The notes under the pieces were generated by a model, which saw only the letters and a program-made list of their open reading frames with translations, did no database searches and was not told where the DNA came from. This document shows positions 25,980-33,930 of a stretch of DNA of 45,337 nt, in pieces. Source of the DNA: Planctomycetota bacterium (GTDB lineage: Bacteria > Planctomycetota > UBA1135 > GCA-002686595); contig PBIX01000061.1 in the NCBI GenBank assembly GCA_002720975.1, forward strand, positions 1 through 45,337, written 5' to 3'. Position 1 is the first letter of the stretch, and each line of letters starts with the position of its first letter. A program made the position numbers and the translations under genes.

Positions 25980-27575
25980 TCAGGCCGGAGCGTGGGGTGT
26001 CACCCCTGAGGTCTTGTCCATGGCGGGATTGGCCAGCATGTCTTCCTTGCGCTGGCGTGTGAGCTTCACATAGATGTGGAAGAGGCCATGTTCCACGGGG
26101 AAGCTGTAGTTGCTGTGCTTGAGGCGCCAACCCGAAATCGTGCTCAGCGCCTTGCGAACCGCAGCGTTGCCCTCATTGGCCAGTCCGTCGTAGAAAGTCG
26201 AGGCTGTTCCGTAACGCTTCCAGATCTGGAGCACCTCGGCTGGCATCTCCAGATCCCCGAGCTCGAGCTTGTACTCAAGGCAGGATCCCCACTCTTCCAG
26301 GGTGTAGGGCGGCTTGTATCCCTGAGCCACCATGGCGTCGAAGTCCTCGGTGCCTGGAATGGGGCGGAAGGGGAAGACGTCCGAGGCCGAGCGCGGGAAC
26401 TTGTACTTCATGAGCGCGGCGACACGCAGGGTCTCGCGCATGGACTCCTGGGACTCCCCGGGATAGCCGATGATCCAGGAGCAGCCCGTTGTGATGTCGC
26501 GGTCGTTCATCGCGCGCAGGGAGGACTCAAAGTGATCGACGTTGATCTTCTTCTTGATGGCAGCCTGCTGTTCGCTTGAGCCCGCCTCTGCGCCAACGGA
26601 GATCATGTGGCACTTGGCGGCCTGCATGAGGTCGAGGGACTCCTCCTTGAACCGCTCAATAGTCTCGATCTCGTAGCAGCCCGACCACCAGAACGGGGAG
26701 TCGGCCTCGATGAGCTCTTTACAGAATTCATTGGAGCGCTTCTCTGCGACGCCAAAGTTTGCGTCCTGAAAGCGCATCACGTTGAAGTCGAAGCGCTCGT
26801 GGCATTCCAGCAACCGCTCTCCGAGGAGCTTGCCGGGGATGGCCTTCCAGCGCCGATCCGTGACGATGGGGGAGCAGCAGAACGTGCAGGGTTCCGGGCA
26901 ACCATAGCTCGAGTAGTAGCTGAAGCCACGCACCGGCGCACCGGCCGGCAATTTCCAGGGATCGGGATACTTGTGACGGAGCTTCCACGCCCCCGGCTGA
27001 TTCTGCAGTGCCACGTACTGTTCGAAATCAATCAGATGCCAGGGCACGTCGGGGATGTCCTCGAACCCGACGATCTGACGCTTGTCCGTCTTGACCAGCT
27101 CGCCGTCGCGCATGAGTGCCAGCCCAGCCACGCTGTCGAGCGGCTCTCCCGCGTCCAGGGCCTGTACAACATCCCAGAAGGTGAACTCACCCTGCCCGAT
27201 GCCCACCGCATCGGCGATGCCCTCTTCCAGGAAGCGCTCGGGGAGGACGCTCGGAAACCAACCGCCCCAGACCATGGGCAGGCTTGGGAAGCGCTCGCGA
27301 ATGGCCTTGGCCACACGCGCGCCGTGGGCCACCTGGAATCCAAGGATGCACGAACTTGCAAACAGCAGTGCTCCGTCACAGAGCTCAAACAGGCGCTCGA
27401 GGTAGTCCTCGTGGACCATGGCGTCCACGATGTGCACCTCGTAGCCCGCCTGGTCCGGAAGGGTCGCGATCTGCAGCAGCTCCAGGGGCAGGAGGTCGGC
27501 CGCCACACGAACCCCTTCCTCCGGGTCGGCCCGGTGGGGAAGGAACAGGACGATGCGTCGCTTGCGCTGGATCAT
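25980..27575 (-). CDS. B12-binding-type radical SAM protein (first of a tandem pair)
   Basis: The 531-residue product is a clear paralogue of the following gene along its whole length: MIQRKRRIVLFLPHRADP against MIQHKRKIVLFLPHRADP, with the same YGCPEPCTFCC motif (Cys226, Cys230, Cys233), RFQDANFGVAEKR and DVFPFRPIPGTEDF. The pair differ most where the substrate region is expected, for example SGCYEIETIERFK against NGTIEIETIMRYK and GCSWIIGYPGE against GTFWIIGFPGE. This suggests two related reactions rather than redundancy. No DxHxxG motif is visible. No carrier protein, precursor peptide or other pathway gene lies nearby, so the substrate cannot be read from context. Confidence 0.85.
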   Translation of the reverse strand: MIQRKRRIVLFLPHRADPEEGVRVAADLLPLELLQIATLPDQAGYEVHIVDAMVHEDYLERLFELCDGALLFASSCILGFQVAHGARVAKAIRERFPSLPMVWGGWFPSVLPERFLEEGIADAVGIGQGEFTFWDVVQALDAGEPLDSVAGLALMRDGELVKTDKRQIVGFEDIPDVPWHLIDFEQYVALQNQPGAWKLRHKYPDPWKLPAGAPVRGFSYYSSYGCPEPCTFCCSPIVTDRRWKAIPGKLLGERLLECHERFDFNVMRFQDANFGVAEKRSNEFCKELIEADSPFWWSGCYEIETIERFKEESLDLMQAAKCHMISVGAEAGSSEQQAAIKKKINVDHFESSLRAMNDRDITTGCSWIIGYPGESQESMRETLRVAALMKYKFPRSASDVFPFRPIPGTEDFDAMVAQGYKPPYTLEEWGSCLEYKLELGDLEMPAEVLQIWKRYGTASTFYDGLANEGNAAVRKALSTISGWRLKHSNYSFPVEHGLFHIYVKLTRQRKEDMLANPAMDKTSGVTPHAPA

Positions 27576-27781
27576 CGGTGGGAGAGTCGGAGGACGTCGG
27601 GTGGGGCGTGGGAGGGGTGAAGAGGTGAGACTCTTCTGTACACGGTAACTCTCCCTCCACGCTTGTGGAGCCGGGGGCTTCTCCTATCGACCGTCGGTGT
27701 CCCGAGATGGAGCCCTGACCCCCCGGAGTTGGCCTATTGGGGGGGGATCGCCCAAGCAGGCTGCCCCAGGGGCCCAAGACG
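27576..27781 (-). promoter_or_regulatory. Upstream region of the radical SAM pair with two stem-loops
   Basis: CTCCAC-GCTT-GTGGAG (27655-27670) is a perfect 6-bp stem with a 4-base loop, and AAGAG-GTGAGA-CTCTT (27620-27635) is a 5-bp stem closer to the ATG at 27575. Both lie where a 5' leader would be. No cobalamin riboswitch (B12 box) is seen. The stems may be regulatory or chance. Confidence 0.35.
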
Positions 27782-27795
27782 GCCCTCGGGAGGGC
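27782..27795 (-). terminator. Short hairpin after the gluzincin-like gene
   Basis: GCCCTCGGGAGGGC forms a 5-bp GC stem with a CGGG/CCCG loop, 10 bp past the stop of the 27806-29038 gene. There is no T-tract. It is a candidate terminator for the exported four-gene set on this strand. Confidence 0.35.
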
Positions 27796-27805
27796 GGCTC
27801 ACGGC

Positions 27806-29038
27806 CTAGTAGTGCTTCTGGACCCAGGCCGCCCAGGCCCGGTCGAACTGGGCGTAGCTCATGCCCAGATGTGTCTTGAAGGCTGCCCGGTGCTTGTCGT
27901 CCATGCCAGTCCCGTCGTCCATGAACTGCTCATTGACCATGCCCTTGATGTCGTCCAACAGCTGGCCGACGAACTTCGGATGCTCGCTCATCAGAAAGTC
28001 GATCATGGACCAGACCGTGTAGTGGTGGGCCAGCTCCAGCTCTCCGAATCCCTGGATGCGCACAAGCTGGGCCAGCGAGATGGCTTCATTGCCCTGTACC
28101 AGCGCGCGCGTCGGCCGATTCCAATCGGCCTTGTTCGTCTTGATGGCTGCCGCGCCTTCGCTGCCATTGAAGGTATTGTGTTCCGGGTTGATGGAGCGCT
28201 CGAGCCAGTGTGCGAGGCCCTCCTTCAGCCAGACCGGGATCTCGTAGGAGTAGTGCTTGTAAGCATCAAGTAGCTGCTGGGAGAGGTTGAATACGAAGTG
28301 GCCGTGCAGGGCTGCATCTTCATCCAGGTCTCCTTGCCCGGTGTGGATCACCAGGTGGAGCACGTCCCGATCGAGGATGTTCCAGCGCTGGGACATCCTT
28401 GTGAGCAGGCCGAAGTAGTGACGCAGGTAATCGCTGCACGCCCCCTGACTGGAGAGAATCAGGACCTCTGGCTTTCCTTTTTCGCCCAGGAAGGGGCCGA
28501 TACCCATGTACTTGCCCTGGGTGTCCCAGGGTTTGGTGCCGTCCGGGAAGTCAGCATCGGTGACCCCAAAGATGCCCTGCATCTGGGTCCAGAGATCCTC
28601 CGCGCGTTGTGCGTAGATGTGCGCCCTCAGCCACGGATCGAGGATGCGAATCTTCTCGGGCTTGATGGAGGGCATATGAACGGCCAAGCGCTGTAGCTCA
28701 TCCAGTAGCCGGGCCTTTTCCTTGCGGTCGATCTTGCAGGGGCCAAGCCCCACTCCGATCTTGAAGTGCGCGGTCTCGATCCAGCGCACATCGTTCGAGC
28801 CAAGGTACTCGTCAATCTCCGCTGTGCTGTCTTCCTTGCCGAATGAGAAGCCCCCCAGGGAGAGGATCCCCGCGGCCTCCAAGATCTTGGGGTCGCCCGC
28901 GGTATAGGGGCAGTTGATCGGGTCATTGGCGGGCTTGTTTCGAGCGCCGCGACTCTGGGCCTGAGCGTGGTTCGGGGCCGCGACGAGAAAGAGAAATGGG
29001 GCCAGAGCGAGCCCCCAGTGGCATCTGGTGGCCTCCAT
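27806..29038 (-). CDS. Exported gluzincin-like protein without a visible HExxH motif
   Basis: The 410-residue product has a signal peptide (LALAPFLFLVAAPNHAQAQ). The segment YEIPVWLKEGLAHWLERSI, with Glu273 in EGLAHW, is the pattern that follows the zinc site in gluzincin peptidases and in DUF1570-type proteins. The expected HExxH about 25-30 residues before is replaced by HGHFV (from His245), so the first catalytic glutamate is missing. Downstream are HHYTVWSMIDFLM and FKTHLGMSYAQFDRAW, also seen in that superfamily. It may be an inactive peptidase-like domain or use altered residues. Its ATG overlaps the stop of the HEAT gene by 1 bp (TGATG). Confidence 0.65.
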   Translation of the reverse strand: MEATRCHWGLALAPFLFLVAAPNHAQAQSRGARNKPANDPINCPYTAGDPKILEAAGILSLGGFSFGKEDSTAEIDEYLGSNDVRWIETAHFKIGVGLGPCKIDRKEKARLLDELQRLAVHMPSIKPEKIRILDPWLRAHIYAQRAEDLWTQMQGIFGVTDADFPDGTKPWDTQGKYMGIGPFLGEKGKPEVLILSSQGACSDYLRHYFGLLTRMSQRWNILDRDVLHLVIHTGQGDLDEDAALHGHFVFNLSQQLLDAYKHYSYEIPVWLKEGLAHWLERSINPEHNTFNGSEGAAAIKTNKADWNRPTRALVQGNEAISLAQLVRIQGFGELELAHHYTVWSMIDFLMSEHPKFVGQLLDDIKGMVNEQFMDDGTGMDDKHRAAFKTHLGMSYAQFDRAWAAWVQKHY

Positions 29039-29970
29039 CAGAGCTTGGCCTTCCAGGCCTTGGCCCGCTCGATGGCTTCGAAGACCGGGAGCCTGTCCAG
29101 GGGGGCTTCGCCGGCCACGAGCATCCGGCAGACGTTGATGGCATCGATCCGTAGCGTGGGGTTGCCGCTGTCCAGGAAGGGGGCCACCGCAGAGAGGGTG
29201 GCCGGTGTTCCGCCAGCGGCGATCAAGCGCAGAGCTGCGGATTGCAGCTTGCGGTCGTCGGCCTTCAAGTGCTCCAAGAGCGCCTTGTCGAGTGCCGCCG
29301 AGCGGAGCCCATTCAACACCCCACGGATCTGGGGCGCGCGCTCCTTCCAGTGGGCGATCGTCGCGCTGACCACGGGCTCCAGCCCCTGCGGATCCTGCAC
29401 TGAGAGCAGGCACAGGCCTGTAGCGTACCGCTCGACTTCCTCGGCCTTGGCTCCGCGCTTCGCGAGCTTCTTCCAGTGGCTTTGCACGGCCTTCTGAAGG
29501 CCCGGATCGGGAGTGCGGCTGACCGTGATAAGCGCCCAGACACGGACGTCGAGGGACTTGTCGTCGAAGGACTCTGCGATCAGACGCGAGTGCTGCTGGT
29601 CGAGGATGCTGGCCAGAACGACTCGGATGCGTTCACGAGCGGCTTTGCTCTTCTCCTTCCCCAGTGAACGGACCAGCAATGGAGCAGCGCATGAGCCCAT
29701 GGCGGTCAGGGTTTTCTGCGCCTCGGCCGCCACGTCCTTCGATCGATCCTGGCGCAGCCGGGCGACCTGATCCTTCAACTCTGCCTGACTCTTCGGATTG
29801 GGCCAGGCCGTGAGCTTGGGAGGCAGCTTCTCCTCTTGCTTCTCTTGCGGCTCCTGCCCGGCGAACACGGTTCGGGACTCAGCCGTTGCTTGGCCAGGGG
29901 TGGCGTGCATGGAGGCCAGGGCGAGGCCCAGTCCCAGGGCGAGCGGCCATGTCCTGTGGCCGTGTCTCAC
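29038..29970 (-). CDS. Exported HEAT-repeat protein
   Basis: The 310-residue product has a signal peptide (WPLALGLGLALASMHATPGQA). After a Pro/Glu/Lys-rich linker come helical HEAT-like repeats, for example AAPLLVRSLGKEKSKAARER, RVWALITVSRTPDP and LQSAALRLIAAGGTPATLSA. HEAT proteins act as scaffolds. The GTG at 29970 overlaps the upstream stop as GTGA and gives a well-formed signal peptide; an earlier in-frame start at 30000 only adds residues before the hydrophobic core. It is tightly coupled to genes on both sides and so probably belongs to the same exported complex or pathway. Confidence 0.75.
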   Translation of the reverse strand: MRHGHRTWPLALGLGLALASMHATPGQATAESRTVFAGQEPQEKQEEKLPPKLTAWPNPKSQAELKDQVARLRQDRSKDVAAEAQKTLTAMGSCAAPLLVRSLGKEKSKAARERIRVVLASILDQQHSRLIAESFDDKSLDVRVWALITVSRTPDPGLQKAVQSHWKKLAKRGAKAEEVERYATGLCLLSVQDPQGLEPVVSATIAHWKERAPQIRGVLNGLRSAALDKALLEHLKADDRKLQSAALRLIAAGGTPATLSAVAPFLDSGNPTLRIDAINVCRMLVAGEAPLDRLPVFEAIERAKAWKAKL

Positions 29971-30653
29971 TGGTAGTACTGCGGGAGAATCCACTCCCAC
30001 TCGGGGGTCACAGCCCAGATTCGGATCTGCTCGCGCGCTTGCTCCACCAAGAGGGCGGGCTGATCCTCCGGACGTAGGTAGGGGACGTGGACGTATTCGA
30101 TCCTGATGGCTGTGTTCGGTTGCCAGTCCGCTGCATCAGGGGCCTCCAGCACGCGCATGATGAGAAACGTGCCAACCTCCTCGAGTATCTCGCTCCATTC
30201 TCCCAGGGGTAGGCCGCGGGCCATGATCCAGCGCCCCAGGCCTACCTCGTACACGTCGCCCGTGGCGCTCTTGAGAGGCTCGGGGAAGTCCTCAGGCAAG
30301 GCCCCTTGGGCTCTCAGGCCCTGCAGGGCACGCTCCGCCTGGTCGCGTGCCAGCTGCCTCTCAGCCGGAACCAGGAGGGCGGCGATCTTGCTTGGAAGGA
30401 CCACATTGGTAAGGGCCTTGCGTCGCCAGGAAGGCCGGGTCTCCGTGGGCTCCAGCAGGGCCACGGTGTCCACCCAGCGGTCCACCTCCTCGGCCAGGAT
30501 CCAATTGGGACCCACCCCGATCACCGCTCCTTCCGGAGGCGCCGTGGCCTTCGGACTCTGGTCGGTGCAGGCGCAGAGTGCGACCAGCACCACGGCCCTG
30601 AGACCTGACGTGCACACGTTCTCCGCCTGCCATTTGAATTCGACGAGATGCAT
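29967..30653 (-). CDS. Lipoprotein, possibly SurA/PpiC-like
   Basis: The 228-residue product has a lipoprotein signal (VVLVALCAC, lipidated Cys about residue 29). IGVGPNWILAEEVDRWVD followed by a charged helical segment recalls the N-terminal chaperone part of SurA/PpiC proteins, where a short strand is followed by helices. The late part TFLIMRVLEAPDA resembles the GTFLI..V.E strand of parvulins, but the catalytic core is not clear. The long N-terminal MHLVEFKWQAENV before the hydrophobic stretch is unusual, and a later start near 30617 is possible. The stop overlaps the next GTG. Confidence 0.55.
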   Translation of the reverse strand: MHLVEFKWQAENVCTSGLRAVVLVALCACTDQSPKATAPPEGAVIGVGPNWILAEEVDRWVDTVALLEPTETRPSWRRKALTNVVLPSKIAALLVPAERQLARDQAERALQGLRAQGALPEDFPEPLKSATGDVYEVGLGRWIMARGLPLGEWSEILEEVGTFLIMRVLEAPDAADWQPNTAIRIEYVHVPYLRPEDQPALLVEQAREQIRIWAVTPEWEWILPQYYQ

Positions 30654-30708
30654 CGGTCGTACCTAACCTAGCGCTCCCGACAAGTTTCGAGAAGGCCTCT
30701 GGATCTGT

Positions 30709-31398
30709 TCAGGAGGGCTGCCGTGCGTCAAAGGAGGCGATGAAGGGCAGCACCCGCCCGAGCATGAATTCGTAGGTCTCGTGCACGTTGCTCGTGACGT
30801 CATCAAGCTCCGTCGCGACCGTCGTTGGCCCGAATGATCCTTGGATCTCCACGTAGAGTGAGCGTGCATCTGCATTGTAGGATTCAATGCGCAGGGAGTA
30901 GGCATTGCGCTGTTCTCCTTCGGGCGGAAACACGAGGCGCATGCCGAACAGTTGCGGAGAGCGTTCGTAGACACGCATGGCGTCTCCGAATCGGAACATG
31001 CCTTCATGCAGGAACTCGCGAGAATCCTGGAAGGCCTGGGGATTGATCAGGCTGCGTAGGGTGATCTGCTGACCTGTGATCGTCTCTATGTTGCGCAGAG
31101 GCAAGGCGCCCTTGAGAACCTCAGTGACTCGTTGCGCGAAGGAGTCCTGGGTGGCATCCCCCAATTCTTCTCTGAACTGCACCCTGTCTTCAAGGAAGGC
31201 CACCTGGGAGACAGCTCCCTTTTGAGCGGATGGGTTGGTGAGCAAGGGGCCGGCTGGCGTGACCGCGAAGCTGGAGTAGGGCGGGTGCCCGGACTCGAAC
31301 ATCCGGTTGTGCAGCTTCTGGATGGCGCGGGCATCCGGGGCCTGAGGCGGGTGGATGAACTCGCTCAGGAACGCGATCGTGCGGGGTTGATAGTCCAT
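30709..31398 (-). CDS. Protein of unknown function, 229 aa
   Basis: I do not recognise this family with confidence. No signal peptide is seen. Segments include MDYQPRTIAFLSEFIHPPQ, PPYSSFAVTPAGPLLTNP, VAFLEDRVQFREELGDATQD and LYVEIQGSFGPTTVATELD. Alternating strands and the N-terminal appearance slightly recall the TIGR04255 group, but this is a weak impression. It lies 55 bp upstream of the lipoprotein gene and may be the first gene of the four-gene set. Start is uncertain: ATG at 31398 or 31425; neither has a clear ribosome binding site. Confidence 0.65.
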   Translation of the reverse strand: MDYQPRTIAFLSEFIHPPQAPDARAIQKLHNRMFESGHPPYSSFAVTPAGPLLTNPSAQKGAVSQVAFLEDRVQFREELGDATQDSFAQRVTEVLKGALPLRNIETITGQQITLRSLINPQAFQDSREFLHEGMFRFGDAMRVYERSPQLFGMRLVFPPEGEQRNAYSLRIESYNADARSLYVEIQGSFGPTTVATELDDVTSNVHETYEFMLGRVLPFIASFDARQPS

Positions 31399-31425
31399 GG
31401 TGCAGTGTGCGGTGGGCCCATTCAT

Positions 31426-31714
31426 TAGAGCAGGGGCCACGTGGTTTAGGGCCCCGGTTCTGGGATCTGCCGTCGGTTGATCAAAGTGAGGGCTCAGCCT
31501 TGCCCGCCGCCACTCACCGCGCGGTGGCACCCACCTGCAACGCAGGAGCCACTGCCGATCCCGGCTCAGACCTCGTTCATGACCGGTATCCACGGGATTT
31601 TGAGGTCATGGGCACCCACTTGGCGTCCGATTTCCACTTTCCACTCTCTTCTTTGCCCATTCTGCGTAAGCTCTCGGCCCAGCCTTTCAGCCCTTCTCAT
31701 TTCCCTTGTTCTCC
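31426..31714. other. Divergent intergenic region with a pyrimidine-rich leader
   Basis: The 289 bp between the unknown minus-strand gene and the PpiC-like gene must hold both promoters. I see no good -35/-10 pair. From about 31626 to 31714 the plus strand is strikingly C/T-rich (TTTCCACTTTCCACTCTCTT and similar), and there is no purine-rich ribosome binding site before the ATG at 31715. Confidence 0.4.
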
Positions 31715-33547
31715 ATGACCTCCTCGTTTCCCACCTGCCTCGTCGCCGTCCTTCTCACCACCGCCCTCCAGGCGGCTCAGGATCCGTCTGGGGCTCCCGC
31801 AGACCAGGCTCCCGCCGACTCCATTCTGGGCAAGCCGCTGATCATTGACGGCCACAGAATCACAGACATGGAGATCAAGCGGTTCCTCTGCTACGGCAAG
31901 GGCTACAACGCCTTGGATTCCCGCCGGCTCGGGGTCCTGATCAAGCAAGAGCGCGAGCTGCGCCAATACGAGACTAGGAACTCGATCTCGGCGGCGAGAC
32001 ACGCCGGGGCCTCTTTCGGGTCCCTGACCCCCGAGCAGCAGGCTGAGGTTGACGTGGAGATGGCCAGCGCATTGGCCTATATGGAGTACGACGAGGCGGA
32101 GTACACGCGACGCATCGAGGACCACAGCAGCCAGTTCACGGATCGCTACCCAAGCCTCGATCTGGACACCGAGACCCGCAGGGCTTACGCGAGCGTGGCC
32201 TGGTACCACGATCAGGTGCGACAGACTCTCGAGTTCGAGACCATGTTCTTCCCAGGTCACCCGGACAACTGGCCGGAAATCACTCTAGAGGCGATTCACC
32301 AAGGGTCTCCCAACTTCGACCTTGTAGCGGACTACGCACAGCATTATCAGTGGCGAGCGGAGGAGGCGGAGAAGACAGGCGAGCCCATCAAGCGCGAAGA
32401 GGAGATGATGATGAGTCTCCTGCGGGACTACGTCATGAGGGCCCTCGCGAGCCTCGTAGAGATCAGGACGCAGACCGATGGGCTCCCGCCCGAGGCGCTC
32501 ATGACCATCGAGGGCGGAGGCTTCAGCGAGACGCTCAAGACCGAAGACGTTTTTCAGGAGATGAAGCACGTCTTCAGTCCTGCCGACGTTTACGAGGCCA
32601 AGATCTTTCTGGCCTTGGAATACGTGGCCAAGAAGAAGCTGATTGAGGCGGGCGCCCTGAGGGAACGTGAGGGGTTCCTGGCTGAAATCCGTCAAATGCA
32701 GGCAGACCTTGAGGACTCCATGTTCAACTGGGATTTCCTTGCCCTTGATGGGCATCAGTTTCCCTCCATCGTGTCCTACAACGAGCACGCCTATCTGGTG
32801 GAGTCGTACAAGACCCTGATTGCCTCACACCTCACGCGCACGGAGGGCAATAGCCTTCCGCCTGAGCTGCAGGACCACCTGCCACGCGCAAATGTCATCA
32901 TGGGGCTGGGCAAGGCTCGCGCGGACGTGTTGCTCGTCTCGGCATTCGACTTTCCACGCTACGAGTGGAAAGAGGACGGTTGGGCTCGTGCTGAGGAGGC
33001 TTCCAACACGATCCGCCAGGAGATTGACGACTACATCGACTACATCATCGATCAGGTGAACGAGAAGCAGAGTGCTCTCGAAGAGGGTCGCAACTATGTC
33101 ACGCCGGAGAACCTGACGAGCTTTCCGGAGTTCTGGTCGGACCTGCTCGACCTCAAGAGCGAGTATTGGGATCCCCCTCTTCCGGTGAGCGGCAAGATGC
33201 CTCCGGCCATGGGCCTCAAAAACAAGGGGCGCTTCACCGGTGAGCCGACCACGCGCAATGACTTCCGCCGCTTTGTGGGGGAGAGCCCCTACTCCGAGTA
33301 TCTGCACGAACTTTCGGTTACGGACAAGATCTTCTTTGACATGGAGCCGGGGACGGTTGGGGGTCCCTACAAGGGCACGAAGGGCTATTACATCGTGTAC
33401 CTCAAGGAGAGATTGGCTCCCACCAATCCCATCGATCCTTTCACCGACCGACACTTCAACATGCTGACTGATGACTATGCTCGCACGAGCTTCCAAGCCT
33501 ATGCGCACCAGGCTCTCGAAGAGGCCGAGGTGAGCGGCCTGGAGTGA
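31715..33547 (+). CDS. Exported PpiC/SurA-like protein
   Basis: The 610-residue product has a signal peptide (FPTCLVAVLLTTALQAAQD). After an acidic linker, LIIDGHRITDMEIKRFLCYG resembles the start of SurA/PpiC chaperone modules (a short strand, then helices). A long charged helical middle follows. Near the C-terminus MEPGTVGGPYKGTKGYYIVYLKE matches the PpiC signature in which a flexible strand is followed by 'G..iv.l.e'. A role as an envelope chaperone or peptidyl-prolyl isomerase is inferred. At 610 residues it is longer than SurA (about 430), and a complete isomerase site is not identified by eye. A TTG at 31706 is the alternative start; the ATG begins directly at the signal peptide. Confidence 0.7.
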   Translation: MTSSFPTCLVAVLLTTALQAAQDPSGAPADQAPADSILGKPLIIDGHRITDMEIKRFLCYGKGYNALDSRRLGVLIKQERELRQYETRNSISAARHAGASFGSLTPEQQAEVDVEMASALAYMEYDEAEYTRRIEDHSSQFTDRYPSLDLDTETRRAYASVAWYHDQVRQTLEFETMFFPGHPDNWPEITLEAIHQGSPNFDLVADYAQHYQWRAEEAEKTGEPIKREEEMMMSLLRDYVMRALASLVEIRTQTDGLPPEALMTIEGGGFSETLKTEDVFQEMKHVFSPADVYEAKIFLALEYVAKKKLIEAGALREREGFLAEIRQMQADLEDSMFNWDFLALDGHQFPSIVSYNEHAYLVESYKTLIASHLTRTEGNSLPPELQDHLPRANVIMGLGKARADVLLVSAFDFPRYEWKEDGWARAEEASNTIRQEIDDYIDYIIDQVNEKQSALEEGRNYVTPENLTSFPEFWSDLLDLKSEYWDPPLPVSGKMPPAMGLKNKGRFTGEPTTRNDFRRFVGESPYSEYLHELSVTDKIFFDMEPGTVGGPYKGTKGYYIVYLKERLAPTNPIDPFTDRHFNMLTDDYARTSFQAYAHQALEEAEVSGLE

Positions 33548-33619
33548 GTTTGGATCGTCTCCCTGTGGCGGAGGTATCCATCCGTTTGGCAACGCCGTGA
33601 CCACCGAGGACATAACATT

Positions 33620-33826
33620 ATGAAAGAGAACGTAGACAGGCTCCCGGAATCGGAGCTCGACTGCTCTCGTTGCGGCACGTGCATGAAGGACACCGGACCT
33701 ATTAAGCTTCGTGCTCAGCGTGACACACTCCCGCAGGCCTGGCTCCTGGCCCACGTCCACGCGAACATTGTCGAGTTCCAGACCTACGTGTGCCCCGCCT
33801 GCGGCAAGGTGGAGTTCTTTCGGTAG
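33620..33826 (+). CDS. Small zinc-ribbon protein, 68 aa
   Basis: The product has two cysteine knuckles, CSRCGTCMKD near the start and CPACGKVEFF at the end, consistent with one zinc ribbon. It is cytosolic-looking. GAGGA at about 33606-33610 lies 10 bases upstream of the ATG and may act as ribosome binding site. It lies 72 bp after the PpiC-like gene. Small zinc ribbons of this type are often fused to, or neighbours of, larger proteins, but no partner is clear here. Confidence 0.75.
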   Translation: MKENVDRLPESELDCSRCGTCMKDTGPIKLRAQRDTLPQAWLLAHVHANIVEFQTYVCPACGKVEFFR

Positions 33827-33847
33827 GGGGATCGGCTTTCCGCCCCG

Positions 33848-33869
33848 TGTAGCCCCCCTGTAGCCCCCC
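33848..33869 (+). repeat. Tandem 11-bp repeat TGTAGCCCCCC x2
   Basis: Two exact tandem copies of TGTAGCCCCCC lie between the zinc-ribbon stop and the ABC exporter. They are directly followed by TGGGGG, so the second copy also forms a short C5/G5 inverted repeat. This is likely a slippage-prone sequence; any function is unknown. Confidence 0.7.
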
Positions 33870-33881
33870 TGGGGGATGCCA

Positions 33882-33895
33882 GGAGGGCGCCCTCC
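33882..33895. terminator. Perfect 14-bp palindrome, possible terminator stem
   Basis: GGAGGGCGCCCTCC is a perfect palindrome in the short gap before the ABC exporter gene (ATG at 33931). It could form a 5-bp stem with a 4-base loop. No T-tract follows, so it might instead be a dyad for a protein. Confidence 0.35.
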
Positions 33896-33930
33896 CCCGG
33901 GTGCGCTTTACAAGGGGGCCGCCGCTCTCG

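Noticed and set aside
24580-26073. Long open frame (497 codons) antisense to the radical SAM pair
   Set aside because: It is an antisense shadow with no recognisable domain, and the minus-strand reading has complete family motifs.
27576-27781. Cobalamin riboswitch upstream of the radical SAM pair
   Set aside because: Expected from the B12-binding-type domain, but no B12-box or cobalamin aptamer core could be found; only two simple stem-loops are present.
28284-28310. HExxH zinc motif in the gluzincin-like protein
   Set aside because: The sequence at the expected place is HGHFV; there is no glutamate after the first histidine, so I did not call it an active metallopeptidase.
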